A DNA stretch of 36,887 bases from a bacterium. Its GTDB lineage: Bacteria > Hydrothermota > DG-26 > JAUXAN01. The DNA is taken from the NCBI GenBank assembly GCA_030619885.1, contig JAUXAN010000025.1, forward strand, positions 1 to 36,887. Reading direction: 5' to 3'. Shown here piece after piece: positions 23,849 through 32,178 of this stretch. The notes below the pieces were generated by a model. The model was given only the letters and a program-made list of their open reading frames with translations, searched no databases and had not been told where the DNA came from. Each line of letters starts with the position of its first letter. Position 1 is the first letter of the stretch. The position numbers were made by a program, and so were the translations under genes.

Positions 23849-24523
23849 ATGAAAAAATATCTAATTTTACTCACAGTTATGCTTACTTTTTTTGCAAAAT
23901 CAGAATCTTCACTCATTACCATAGGCGCTCACGGTGGGATGGATATGGTGACGATTGAGTCTTATGAGAAATCTTTCGAACTTGAAAGTCAGGAGATGGT
24001 TACATTTAAACGTGATGAAATTTCTAATCCCATGCTCATAGGTGGAAAGGTCAGTCTCGATTTACTCCCGGTCATTGACCTCGAAGTTGGGGCAGACTTT
24101 GCATGGAAGGAATACCACTGGAGGTATGTGACACCGATTTACTCTGACAATGGAGACGTATCCTTTGCAAGAATAAATGTGAACTTTACTGTGAAGAGAA
24201 CATTCCTCTCTTTCCCACCTGCTGTCAAAGTATTCAGTGTCTACGGCGGATTGGGCGGTGATTTGCAGTTCATAACCCCTGTTCTCTGTGAAGATTTGAT
24301 TTTAGAAAAATTAAAAACCGCGGAGGCAGTGATGGATACAGAGGAGTTGATTAAGAGGGGAACCAAATCTGGGTTTCACATACTGGCTGGTATAAAAATC
24401 AAACCACCGGTTATGCCGGTAGGGGTTGATGTGAATGTCAAATATATACTCTCGAGTAAAGGCGACTATGAGGAACCCGAATCTTTTTCTTCTGTATACG
24501 GCGGGCTCTTCGTTTCATTCTGA
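23849..24523 (+). CDS. Outer-membrane beta-barrel protein of unknown function
   Basis: This 224-residue protein has a signal peptide (MKKYLILLTVMLTFFAKSES), alternating amphipathic strands (VSLDLLPVIDLEVGADFAWK, VGVDVNVKYILSSKGDYEEP) and a C-terminal Phe (YGGLFVSF), all typical of small outer-membrane barrels. I chose ATG 23849, which is preceded by GGGAGG at the right distance. The frame is open to 23789, but that part encodes low-complexity CCAGAATCCAG phrases. No specific family is recognised. Confidence 0.8.
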   Translation: MKKYLILLTVMLTFFAKSESSLITIGAHGGMDMVTIESYEKSFELESQEMVTFKRDEISNPMLIGGKVSLDLLPVIDLEVGADFAWKEYHWRYVTPIYSDNGDVSFARINVNFTVKRTFLSFPPAVKVFSVYGGLGGDLQFITPVLCEDLILEKLKTAEAVMDTEELIKRGTKSGFHILAGIKIKPPVMPVGVDVNVKYILSSKGDYEEPESFSSVYGGLFVSF

Positions 24524-24547
24524 TAGAAAATACTTGTTATTTCACGT

Positions 24548-24592
24548 TGTAGGGAACCCGTCCATACGGATCCTGGATACGGGTTCCCTACA
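24548..24592 (+). terminator. Perfect 14-bp inverted repeat after the barrel gene
   Basis: TGTAGGGAACCCGT (24548-24561) and ACGGGTTCCCTACA (24579-24592) form a perfect stem with a 17-nt loop that contains CCATACGG. GTTTTCTC follows on the plus strand, so it could terminate the barrel transcript 25 nt after its stop. Equally it may be one of the inserted palindromes; its words (GGGAACCC, CCATACGG, CTGGATCC) recur at 36656-36706. Confidence 0.45.
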
Positions 24593-24612
24593 GTTTTCTC
24601 TGTGTTCATCTG

Positions 24613-24630
24613 CCGTACGGCCCGTATGGG
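24613..24630. repeat. Adjacent CCGTACGG and CCCGTATGGG palindromes
   Basis: The two palindromes interrupt what otherwise reads TGTTCATCTG...TGGTTTCTT. CCCGTATGGG also occurs at 9569-9578 (plus) and 4015-4024 (complement). Confidence 0.5.
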
Positions 24631-24645
24631 TGGTTTCTTTTCTTC

Positions 24646-24674
24646 TTGACATATTCCTTTGAAAAAGTTAAAAT
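24646..24674 (+). promoter_or_regulatory. Predicted leaderless promoter of the S55 peptidase-purQ unit
   Basis: TTGACA (24646-24651), a 17-bp spacer and TAAAAT (24669-24674), then AAAAAG and the GTG at 24681. Confidence 0.65.
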
Positions 24675-24680
24675 AAAAAG

Positions 24681-26369
24681 GTGAAAAGAATATTCGTTCT
24701 TACTTTGCTTCTCTCCTCAACTCTGTACCCGGTGGAATTCATGCCTGTGAGCGAGATAAAACCCGGAATGAAAGGAAAGGGAAAAACTGTTTTCATCGGC
24801 ACAGAAGTGAGTGAGTTCGATGTCGAGATATTGGGGGTGATGGAAAATTATTTCCCCAAAAGAGATATAATACTTGCTAAATTGAGTGGTGGACCTCTAA
24901 AGAAGACCGGTGTCATATCTGGCATGAGTGGAAGTCCTGTATATATAAATGGCAAACTCATTGGCGCTATCTCCTACAGATTTGGTTCCTTTCAGAAAGA
25001 ACCGATGGCAGGGATAACACCTATATCTGAAATGTTGGATATTATTGAAGAAGAAGGTACGGAAAAACCGATGAATTATAGGAACAGACCTTTGAAGTTT
25101 ATTGAAACACCCCTTATGATCTCGGGTTTTGAAGAGGAAGTTTTTAATACAATCGCTGCTGACTTTGAGAAGTTTGGTTTCCTTCCTGTGAGTGGCGGGA
25201 GTGTTACAAAAAATGATTCAATTTCTGTGGATTTACAGCCAGGTTCTGCTGTGGGAGTTGGACTCATTACAGGGGATGCGAGTATATTTGCAATCGGCAC
25301 CCTCACTTACATAGAAGGCAAAAAGATGCTCGCATTTGGACACCGCTTTTTACATCAGGGAAAGGTAAACCTTCCCTTAACTACCGTCTACACCCATTCA
25401 GTCATCCCAAGCAGTTACTCCTCCTTTAAGATGAGTTCAGTTATGGATGTGGTGGGCAAGGTCGAAGCAGATAGATTTACAGGCATAAGTGGAGAGTTGG
25501 ATGCACTTCCTGAGTTGATTCCTTTCAGCCTCAAAATAAACGAAAGGGAGTATGACTATAAAGTTGCTAAAAATAAATTTTTAACAAGTTCGTTAATTGG
25601 ATATGCTACGGGTAGTGCCATATATTCCTTATTGAAATTGTATGGTGACTTCACTATCGTCTCTGATTTGACAGTATTCATAAAAGGTGAAAAGAGTTTA
25701 CACCTCAAAAATTTCTTCTCATCCGATGTGGCTCTATTTCAAACGCAAAACAGTATCGTAAGACCAATTTCTCGCCTTTTAAACAATGAATTCAAAGAAG
25801 CAAATATTGAAAAAGTGATATTGAGGCTTTCTGCAACAGAAGAAAAGGCAACCGCATCTATCGAGAATGTGAAATTGAACAAGGATAGATTTAACCCGGG
25901 TGACACCATCAATATAAAATTATTCCTGAAATCCGATCGTAACGAACTCGATGAAAAATCTATATCATGGAAAATACCTGAGGGCATTAAATACGATCAA
26001 CTGAAGATAATAATCAGTTCAGGTGATTCTCTCACTCTATTGGAACAGAAACATTTCCCACATAGGTTTAAACCGAGGAATTTTGAGCACCTTCTTGAGA
26101 TACTTCAGGACCAGGGTGCTAATAATGAAATTGGCATAGAGATTATAGCAAAGGGGGAAGGAATAAGTATAGACGGATATGACCTGCCCTCTTTGCCTCC
26201 TTCTTTCCAGAAGATCCTTAAATCCACCCGCCTTACAGGCAGAATAAATACTACACAGATGTGTTCTATTTTTAGAAAGCGTATTGAGACGGAATACAGT
26301 ATCTCAGGCTCTCATATCCTCGATGTCACAGTCAAACAGAAAAAAAAGTTAAAAAAAGAGTCAAAATGA
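24681..26369 (+). CDS. SpoIVB-type S55 peptidase-domain protein
   Basis: This 562-residue protein has a signal peptide (MKRIFVLTLLLSSTLYPVEF). An S55 domain follows: MPVSEIKPGMKGKGKTVFIG, then the serine motif VISGMSGSPVYINGKLIGAI (GMSGSP at 81-86), and a conserved histidine in MLAFGHRFLHQGK (near 221). In Bacillus, SpoIVB cleaves SpoIVFA in sporulation signalling. Here no sporulation genes are seen and the protein carries a long C-terminal region (about 380-560) of beta-sandwich type ending in a lysine-rich tail, so it is probably an exported regulatory or processing protease. GTG start, no Shine-Dalgarno. It overlaps purQ by 4 bp. Confidence 0.87.
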   Translation: MKRIFVLTLLLSSTLYPVEFMPVSEIKPGMKGKGKTVFIGTEVSEFDVEILGVMENYFPKRDIILAKLSGGPLKKTGVISGMSGSPVYINGKLIGAISYRFGSFQKEPMAGITPISEMLDIIEEEGTEKPMNYRNRPLKFIETPLMISGFEEEVFNTIAADFEKFGFLPVSGGSVTKNDSISVDLQPGSAVGVGLITGDASIFAIGTLTYIEGKKMLAFGHRFLHQGKVNLPLTTVYTHSVIPSSYSSFKMSSVMDVVGKVEADRFTGISGELDALPELIPFSLKINEREYDYKVAKNKFLTSSLIGYATGSAIYSLLKLYGDFTIVSDLTVFIKGEKSLHLKNFFSSDVALFQTQNSIVRPISRLLNNEFKEANIEKVILRLSATEEKATASIENVKLNKDRFNPGDTINIKLFLKSDRNELDEKSISWKIPEGIKYDQLKIIISSGDSLTLLEQKHFPHRFKPRNFEHLLEILQDQGANNEIGIEIIAKGEGISIDGYDLPSLPPSFQKILKSTRLTGRINTTQMCSIFRKRIETEYSISGSHILDVTVKQKKKLKKESK

Positions 26370-27145
26370 GTGAAGTAAGGGTCATAGTTCTTAGAACAGC
26401 AGGTGTGAATTGTGACTATGAGACTGCGCACGCATTTAGAGTTTGTGGTGCAGAGGTTGAATTGGTGCATATAAACGAGTTAAGACGCAAAGAGAAAAAT
26501 TTAAATTTCTATCACATTCTCGCCTTACCGGGTGGATTCACTTACGGCGATGATATTGCAGCAGGAAAAATTTTAGCAAATGAAATAAAATTTACCCTTA
26601 AAAATCAGATAGACGAATTCATAGCATCAGGGAAATTGGCAATTGGTATCTGCAATGGATTTCAGGTACTTGTGAAATCAGGGCTTCTGCCTCGGAAGAA
26701 TGGAGGAGTGACTCTAACAGATAACGATTCAGGCAAATTCGAGGATAGATGGGTATATCTAAAAGAGACCAGTAATGGGAAGTGTTGTTTTACAAAGGGT
26801 ATAGACAGTATCGTATATATGCCAGTCGCCCATGCGGAAGGCAAATTTGTTCCAAAAGATGAACAGACACTGAATAGTTTAGTAGAGAAGAATTTAGTAG
26901 TATTTCGATATGTAGACGAAAATAGTAACCCTTGTGGTTACCCATATAATCCAAACGGTTCGATCTACAACATAGCAGGAATATGCGACCCTAATGGAAG
27001 AATATTTGGATTGATGCCCCACCCTGAACGCCACATAGACCCTACCCAACATCCCCGATGGACAAGGGAAGGGCTAAAGAAAGAAGGCGATGGACTACAG
27101 ATATTCAAAAATGGAGTAGAATTCGTTAGAGAAAATTTACTCTAA
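26366..27145 (+). CDS. purQ: Phosphoribosylformylglycinamidine synthase glutaminase subunit
   Basis: This 259-residue class I glutamine amidotransferase supplies ammonia to PurL in step 4 of purine synthesis. Cys96 in IGICNGFQVL is the nucleophile, and the His and Glu of the triad are in LMPHPERH. PGGFTYGDDIAAGKILANE near 55 is characteristic of PurQ. It is slightly longer than the small PurQ of Gram-positives (about 225) and of a length seen in archaea and some anaerobes. Its ATG overlaps the S55 gene stop (ATGA). No purL or purS is in the window. The tie to the S55 gene seems positional only. Confidence 0.93.
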   Translation: MSEVRVIVLRTAGVNCDYETAHAFRVCGAEVELVHINELRRKEKNLNFYHILALPGGFTYGDDIAAGKILANEIKFTLKNQIDEFIASGKLAIGICNGFQVLVKSGLLPRKNGGVTLTDNDSGKFEDRWVYLKETSNGKCCFTKGIDSIVYMPVAHAEGKFVPKDEQTLNSLVEKNLVVFRYVDENSNPCGYPYNPNGSIYNIAGICDPNGRIFGLMPHPERHIDPTQHPRWTREGLKKEGDGLQIFKNGVEFVRENLL

Positions 27146-27198
27146 TATTTTAGGACGTAGATTTCCGCTGATAGGAAATTTTCTTCCGTCATTGCGAG

Positions 27199-27242
27199 CC
27201 CCGTTAGATGTTTACTGTCTAATAGTATGCTATCTAACGGGA
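27199..27242. mobile_element. CCCCGTTAGAT mini-palindrome, copy 2 (44 bp, compound), with CGAG duplication
   Basis: CCCCGTTAGAT (27199-27209) and ATCTAACGGGA (27232-27242; last base changed) bound a 22-nt interior that starts GTTTACT, like copy 1, and then holds an additional TCTAA segment. CGAG flanks it at 27195-27198 and 27243-27246. Removing the element and one CGAG restores GTCATTGCGAGCCTCCGCC, then GGAGGCGTGACAATCTC, a common intergenic phrase. This shows insertion into an older repeat. Confidence 0.65.
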
Positions 27243-27314
27243 CGAGCCTCCGCCGGAGGCGTGACAATCTCATCCTTGATGAAAAGTCAATAATTTTCGG
27301 GTTCGTGTAACCTG

Positions 27315-27343
27315 CCCCGTTAGATAACAAGCATCTAACGGGG
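27315..27343. mobile_element. CCCCGTTAGAT mini-palindrome, copy 3
   Basis: A perfect 11-bp stem CCCCGTTAGAT (27315-27325) / ATCTAACGGGG (27333-27343) with loop AACAAGC. The loop is the complement of GCTTGTT found in copy 4, so the two lie in opposite orientation. The flanks (CCTG and TGAA) do not form a 4-bp duplication. Confidence 0.55.
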
Positions 27344-27369
27344 TGAATGAAATTCGTGGTTATTTTGCC

Positions 27370-27397
27370 TTGACAAGATTTCTTGAATTCTTACTAT
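27370..27397 (+). promoter_or_regulatory. Predicted leaderless promoter of rnfCDGEA
   Basis: TTGACA (27370-27375), a 16-bp spacer and TACTAT (27392-27397), then 7 nt to GTG 27405. Confidence 0.6.
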
Positions 27398-27404
27398 TCA
27401 CAAA

Positions 27405-28709
27405 GTGTTATATAAAACATTTAAAGGTGGCATCCACCTACAGACGAATAAAGCCACGGATAAAAAAAAGATAAAACCTCTTCCGCTTCCTGAGAGGGTA
27501 GTGATACCTGTAAGTCAACATACAGGTAAACCATCAACCCCTATAGTGAAATTAGGCGATAAGGTGAAGACAGGACAGAAGATTGCCGAAGCGGAGGGTT
27601 TCGTATCAGTGCCACAGCATTCGAGCATATCTGGTGAAGTTAAAGAGATTGCACACTATCCACACCCCGTATTAGGTAGAGATGCCCTTTCAATCGTTAT
27701 AGAAAGCGACGGGAAAGACAAATGGATAAAAAGAAAAAAACATGATTATACAAAACTTGCCAGGTCTGAGATAGTCGAGATTATAAAAAATGGAGGGATA
27801 GTCGGTCTTGGCGGTGCTGCCTTTCCTACACATGTTAAACTCTCACCTCCTAAAGAGAAACCTATAGATACCTTGATACTGAACGGAGCCGAATGTGAAC
27901 CCTACCTTACCGTTGACCACAGGACGATGCTTGAACGGACAGAAGATATAATTAAGGGTGCAAAAATTATTATGAAGGTTTTGGAGTGCGACCGGTGTAT
28001 AATAGCAATAGAGTCAAATAAAAAGGATGCTATAGAAAAATTTAAAAATCTTATAAAAGATGAGCGTATAGAAGTTTTCACATTGAAAGTGAAATATCCA
28101 CAGGGGGAAGAGCGCCAGATTATAAAAGCGTGTTTAAAAAGAGAGGTCCCATCAGGTGGTCTTCCAATGGATGTGGGTGTGGTTGTGCAGAATGTAGGGA
28201 CGGTCTGTGCCATATATGATGCTGTGCATCGAGATATACCTCTACTCGAAAGGTCTTTGACCATCTCCGGCTCAGGCATAAAAGAACCACAGAATGTGAA
28301 GGTACGAATTGGAACTATTTTGAAGAATGTGATAGATAATTGTGGTGGGTATGCTGACGGAGTGGGGAAAATCATTATGGGCGGACCCTTGATGGGAATC
28401 GCACAGTATACCGATGAAGTGCCGATATTAAAAGCTACATCGGGAATAATAGTCCAGACAGAAGATGAGGTTTCAATAGAAGAAGAACAGCCATGTATAA
28501 GGTGTTCAAGATGCGTTGATGTCTGTCCTATGAGACTTTTACCTTGCGAGATAGCAAATTATGCGGAGCATCACAACTTCGACAAGTGTGAGGAGTTGGA
28601 CATTATGGATTGCAAAGAATGCGGCTCTTGTTCTTTTGTCTGTCCTGCAAAAAGAAATATCGCTCACTTGGTTAAGTTTGCAAAGAATGAGATTATGAGT
28701 AAGATGTAA
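27405..28709 (+). CDS. rnfC: Rnf electron transport complex subunit C
   Basis: This 434-residue peripheral subunit carries the NADH/FMN-binding module, with GGIVGLGGAAFPTHVKLSPP near 127-146 and NGAECEPYLTVDHRTM near 160. Two [4Fe-4S] motifs follow: CIRCSRCVDVCP and CKECGSCSFVCP. The Rnf complex couples ferredoxin:NAD+ electron transfer to Na+ or H+ pumping. It is the first gene of rnfCDGEA. The GTG start directly follows a promoter without a Shine-Dalgarno. Confidence 0.96.
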   Translation: MLYKTFKGGIHLQTNKATDKKKIKPLPLPERVVIPVSQHTGKPSTPIVKLGDKVKTGQKIAEAEGFVSVPQHSSISGEVKEIAHYPHPVLGRDALSIVIESDGKDKWIKRKKHDYTKLARSEIVEIIKNGGIVGLGGAAFPTHVKLSPPKEKPIDTLILNGAECEPYLTVDHRTMLERTEDIIKGAKIIMKVLECDRCIIAIESNKKDAIEKFKNLIKDERIEVFTLKVKYPQGEERQIIKACLKREVPSGGLPMDVGVVVQNVGTVCAIYDAVHRDIPLLERSLTISGSGIKEPQNVKVRIGTILKNVIDNCGGYADGVGKIIMGGPLMGIAQYTDEVPILKATSGIIVQTEDEVSIEEEQPCIRCSRCVDVCPMRLLPCEIANYAEHHNFDKCEELDIMDCKECGSCSFVCPAKRNIAHLVKFAKNEIMSKM

Positions 28710-28711
28710 CT

Positions 28712-29776
28712 ATGGAAGAGAAATTAACAGTTTCAATTTCGCCACATATAAGGGAAGATATTTCTATAAGACGTATAATGTACAGTGTGGTAGTGGCGCT
28801 CCTTCCTGCTCTCTTCTTTTCCATTTATATATTCAGAATGAAGGTATTGACGATTGTTCTGCTGAGTATTGGTGCAGCAGTCGGTTCGGAGACATTATGT
28901 CAGTATCTATTCAAGAGAAAGATCACTATAACGGATGGGAGTGCAGTCATAACAGGAATTCTTCTGGCATTCAATTTACCACCAGACTCTCCATTCTGGC
29001 TTCCAATCGTTGGTTCTATCTTTGCAGTGGTCATAGCAAAGCAACTCTTTGGCGGGCTGGGATATAATTTCATAAATCCTGCACTCGCAGGTCGTGCATT
29101 TCTTATGGCGTCATGGCCCAAAATTATGACGCATGCATGGGAAATTCCAACACACGGAACACTCTCTGGTATAGATGCTATCACATCCGCAACGCCGCTC
29201 ACAGTTCTAAAAGAGGCAAAGGGGATCCTTGCAGACCCACTCTCGAGTGCACAATCTATCGCTACCGCAAAGCAGGCACTCTTTCAACTCGGGAGCAAGA
29301 CCTCTCTGTCGAATCTCTTCTTCGGAAGTGTGGGTGGGTGCATAGGAGAGACATCGGCTCTATTTTTACTCATAGGTGCTGTCTTCCTACTCGTGAAGAA
29401 GTATATAGATTGGAAAATCCCACTCTCTTACATAGGGACAGTATTCATTCTAACGCTCTTCATACCTACAGGTATAAATTCTCTATTCCATATTCTATCG
29501 GGCGGATTGGTTCTTGGTGCATTCTTTATGGCTACCGATATGGTCACCTCTCCGGTGACGCCAAAGGGGAGATGGATATTTGGAATTGGTTGCGGTGCAA
29601 TAACAGTCCTCATAAGGCTATGGGGTGGTTATCCTGAAGGCGTATCATACTCAATACTTTTGATGAACTGTGCTACGCCTTTAATTGATATATATACAAA
29701 ACCTAAAAAATTTGGAGTTGTTAAGAAAAAAGCAACCACAGAGGAAAATACAAAAGAAAAAGAGAGGTTGGGTTAA
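28712..29776 (+). CDS. rnfD: Rnf electron transport complex subunit D
   Basis: This 354-residue multi-helix membrane subunit carries covalently bound FMN: the site is DAITSATPLT near 170, with the threonine after SA. GGLGYNFINPALAGRAFLM and TDMVTSPVTPKGRWIFGIG are family hallmarks. RnfD lies in the ion-pumping membrane core. It starts 2 bp after rnfC and is followed 3 bp later by rnfG. Confidence 0.96.
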   Translation: MEEKLTVSISPHIREDISIRRIMYSVVVALLPALFFSIYIFRMKVLTIVLLSIGAAVGSETLCQYLFKRKITITDGSAVITGILLAFNLPPDSPFWLPIVGSIFAVVIAKQLFGGLGYNFINPALAGRAFLMASWPKIMTHAWEIPTHGTLSGIDAITSATPLTVLKEAKGILADPLSSAQSIATAKQALFQLGSKTSLSNLFFGSVGGCIGETSALFLLIGAVFLLVKKYIDWKIPLSYIGTVFILTLFIPTGINSLFHILSGGLVLGAFFMATDMVTSPVTPKGRWIFGIGCGAITVLIRLWGGYPEGVSYSILLMNCATPLIDIYTKPKKFGVVKKKATTEENTKEKERLG

Positions 29777-29779
29777 AAG

Positions 29780-30307
29780 ATGAAGAATGCATTCAAACTT
29801 GCGATTAAACTTTTGATTATATGCGTAATATCTGCTGGCGCACTTGCACTCGTGTACAACAAAACCCAGCCTGTGATAGAGGAGATGAAGCGCAAAAAAC
29901 TGAAGTCGAATCTAAGATCTGTCTTTAAAAATGCTGTGAGATTTGAAACCATTAAGGAGGATACACTCTGGCATGCTTTCGATGAGAGCGACAGTTTAAT
30001 AGGTATAGCATTTAAAGCCTATCCGCGCGGATATGGTGGACCGATTGAAACCTTAGTCGGTGTGAAATTGGACGGAAAGATAACAGGTATAATAATAGCA
30101 TCACCATCAGAAGGGTTGAAAGAGACCCCAGGGCTTGGACTAAAGGTGAGAGAAAAGTGGTTCACAGACCAGTTTGTTGAGAAGAAGAAAGAAGATTTAC
30201 TGCTTAAAAAAGACGGGGGGACACTTGATGCCATCACTGCAGCGACCATATCATCGAGGGCTGTGGTGAGAGGTGTTGCAGATGGTCTTGAAAGGTATTT
30301 GAAATGA
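29780..30307 (+). CDS. rnfG: Rnf electron transport complex subunit G
   Basis: This 175-residue subunit has one N-terminal transmembrane helix (about 8-27) and an extracytoplasmic FMN domain. Residues DAITAATISSRAVV near the C-terminus hold the threonine for covalent FMN attachment (usual pattern SGAT; here TAAT). GYGGPIETLVGVKLDGKITG and ETPGLGLKV are conserved. AAAAG lies before the ATG. It overlaps rnfE by 4 bp (ATGA). Confidence 0.95.
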   Translation: MKNAFKLAIKLLIICVISAGALALVYNKTQPVIEEMKRKKLKSNLRSVFKNAVRFETIKEDTLWHAFDESDSLIGIAFKAYPRGYGGPIETLVGVKLDGKITGIIIASPSEGLKETPGLGLKVREKWFTDQFVEKKKEDLLLKKDGGTLDAITAATISSRAVVRGVADGLERYLK

Positions 30308-30888
30308 AGCACTTTATAAATGGTATAATCAAAGAAAATCCTGTTTTGGTTTTAATGCTCGGTCTATGTCCTGTCCTCGCAGTATCTGGCACGGTAAGGG
30401 ATGCTGCTGGTATGGGTGTGGCGGTCATATTCGTGCTCACTTGCTCAAATATCGTCATATCTCTGATAAAGAATTGGGTCCCCTCGCAATTACGCATCCC
30501 TATATTCATAATAGTGATCTCCACCTTCGTGACGATAAACGATTATACTATGCAGGCGTATTTCCCTGAGCTGTATAAAGTGTTGGGCGTGTTCGTGCCG
30601 CTCATAGTTGTGAACTGTATAATCCTTGCGAGGGCGGAAGCCTTTGCTTCCAGACATTCCGTATCCGCTTCGATTTTAGATGGGCTCGGTATAGGGATAG
30701 GGTTCACACTTGCAGTTGTAGCGATGGGGGCAATAAGGGAAGCCCTCGGAAGCGGCACTATATTAGGTAAAACAATCATTGGAGAGAGTTTCCGTGAAAA
30801 TTCTGTGCTTTTAATGATACTTCCACCAGGTGCATTCTTGGTGATCGCCTTTTTAATGGCAGGAATGAATAAGTGGGTTAAAAAGTAG
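30304..30888 (+). CDS. rnfE: Rnf electron transport complex subunit E
   Basis: This 194-residue protein has six predicted helices. GLCPVLAVSG (near 20) and VVNCIILARAEAFA (near 100) carry the cysteines known in this family to bind a [2Fe-2S] cluster together with RnfA inside the membrane. It is paralogous to RnfA, next in the operon after 3 bp. Confidence 0.95.
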   Translation: MKHFINGIIKENPVLVLMLGLCPVLAVSGTVRDAAGMGVAVIFVLTCSNIVISLIKNWVPSQLRIPIFIIVISTFVTINDYTMQAYFPELYKVLGVFVPLIVVNCIILARAEAFASRHSVSASILDGLGIGIGFTLAVVAMGAIREALGSGTILGKTIIGESFRENSVLLMILPPGAFLVIAFLMAGMNKWVKK

Positions 30889-30891
30889 ATT

Positions 30892-31482
30892 ATGGAACAG
30901 AATCTATTTTTAATTTTTTTAGCGGCATTCATAGTAAATAACATAATACTGATGAGGTTCATCGGGCTATGCCCATTCTTCGGGGTATCGGGAAAACTCG
31001 ACACTGCTTTAGGAATGGGCAGTGCGGTTCTGTTTGTTATGCTACTCTCATCGTGGATATCGTGGGTTATATACCACTTCATCCTTACCCCTTTTGGACT
31101 TGTATTTCTCCGTACAGCAACCTTCATATTGGTAATAGCATCTTTGGTTCAATTCGTTGAGATGTTTCTTCGTAAGAACTTTCCCCATCTCTATACCGCG
31201 CTTGGCATCTACCTGCCTTTAATAACCACAAACTGTGCCATACTTGCTGTCTCTTTCTTGAACATAGACTATGAACATAATATAATCCAGGCTACTATCT
31301 TCTCTGTTGGAACTGCCTTTGGTTTCATCCTTGTTATCCTATTGATGGCTGCCATAAGGGAGAGGATTGAACTCGCTCCGATACCAGTCTCCTTTCGTGG
31401 GAATCCGATAACGTTCATAACCGCAAGTCTAATGGCACTCGCATTTTTAGGATTTATAGGATTTCTCGGACTTGCCATATGA
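30892..31482 (+). CDS. rnfA: Rnf electron transport complex subunit A
   Basis: This 196-residue protein has six predicted helices. It starts MEQNLFLIFLAAFIVNNIIL and has MRFIGLCPFFGVSG and TTNCAILAVSFLN, with the paired cysteines for the intramembrane [2Fe-2S] cluster shared with RnfE. It ends the plus-strand rnf operon. The usual rnfB does not follow; it is at 35596-36600 on the other strand. Confidence 0.95.
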   Translation: MEQNLFLIFLAAFIVNNIILMRFIGLCPFFGVSGKLDTALGMGSAVLFVMLLSSWISWVIYHFILTPFGLVFLRTATFILVIASLVQFVEMFLRKNFPHLYTALGIYLPLITTNCAILAVSFLNIDYEHNIIQATIFSVGTAFGFILVILLMAAIRERIELAPIPVSFRGNPITFITASLMALAFLGFIGFLGLAI

Positions 31483-31488
31483 CCTCTT

Positions 31489-31983
31489 ATGTACTACGAA
31501 GATATATTCTATGAATTTAACAAAGAGAGAATTCGTTATCTTGTCTGCGGAGGTATTGCTCTGAACCTTCATGGAATACCAAGAATGACGGCTGATTTAG
31601 ATTTGATGGTGGATATGGAAGAGAAAAATTTACTCAAGTTACTCAAAATTCTAAAGGGTTTGGGTTATAAACCAAAAGCTCCAGTAAAAATAAATGATTT
31701 TCTCGATATCAACAGAAGAAAATTATGGAAAAAGAAAAAGAATATGGTGATGTTCACTTTATACAATATAAAAAAGCCGTATCAAGAACTGGATATGTTT
31801 ACAGAAAACCCACTCAATTTTGACGAGGCATATAAGAGAAGAAAAGTCATCAGGGCTGCATCTTTGGAGATTCCAACTGTATGTATAGAAGACCTCATTG
31901 AAATGAAAAAACGAGGGAGAAGAAAACAGGATAGAACTGATGTTGAATCTTTGAGAAAACTAAAAAAGATATTGAAGGGATGA
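31489..31983 (+). CDS. Nucleotidyltransferase-fold protein (DUF6036/AbiEii-like)
   Basis: This 164-residue protein has the minimal nucleotidyltransferase motif: LVCGGIALNLHGIPRMTADL, with G21-G22 and the metal-binding D36 and D38 (ADLDLMVD). A third acidic site may be in QELDMFTEN. The C-terminus is basic. Such proteins occur in toxin-antitoxin and abortive-infection systems (AbiEii, MNT) and transfer NMP to RNA or protein targets. It starts 6 bp after rnfA without a clear Shine-Dalgarno and overlaps the next small gene by 4 bp. A two-gene module riding behind the rnf operon is the likely unit. The target is unknown. Confidence 0.8.
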   Translation: MYYEDIFYEFNKERIRYLVCGGIALNLHGIPRMTADLDLMVDMEEKNLLKLLKILKGLGYKPKAPVKINDFLDINRRKLWKKKKNMVMFTLYNIKKPYQELDMFTENPLNFDEAYKRRKVIRAASLEIPTVCIEDLIEMKKRGRRKQDRTDVESLRKLKKILKG

Positions 31984-32165
31984 AAAAGAAAAAAGAATCT
32001 GGTGGTATTTATCATTTTTGTAGTAGCGAAGAAATTTGTAGATACCTCAAACTTTCGCCCAAGTTAAGGCTCGAATGGCTGCAAGAGGCGAATAGGTTCA
32101 TATACAAAATGCAAAGTAGTAAAGTGAGAAAAATCTGGCAGAAATTCAGAAAAGGAGAAATTTAA
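31980..32165 (+). CDS. Small partner protein of the nucleotidyltransferase
   Basis: This 61-residue protein has a central helical part (EEICRYLKLSPKLRLEWLQE, then ANRFIYKMQ) and a basic end (KVRKIWQKFRKGEI). Similar small proteins with LSPxxRLEWLxEANRF commonly sit next to nucleotidyltransferase genes. Its ATG overlaps the preceding TGA (ATGA). It is probably the cognate regulator or antidote; that is inference from the pairing. Confidence 0.68.
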   Translation: MKKKKESGGIYHFCSSEEICRYLKLSPKLRLEWLQEANRFIYKMQSSKVRKIWQKFRKGEI

Positions 32166-32178
32166 AGGAGGGTTCATT

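Noticed and set aside
27315-27343. 4-bp target duplication at mini-palindrome copy 3
   Set aside because: The flanks CCTG and TGAA do not match. At most a 2-bp TG is shared, so I did not claim a duplication there.
27902-28375. 157-codon open frame antisense to rnfC
   Set aside because: Shadow of rnfC, with no independent start signal and low-complexity Ser/Thr/Phe content.
30543-31127. 194-codon open frame antisense to rnfE/rnfA
   Set aside because: Both rnf genes are certain and conserved, and long antisense frames are common opposite hydrophobic genes. The translation resembles nothing.
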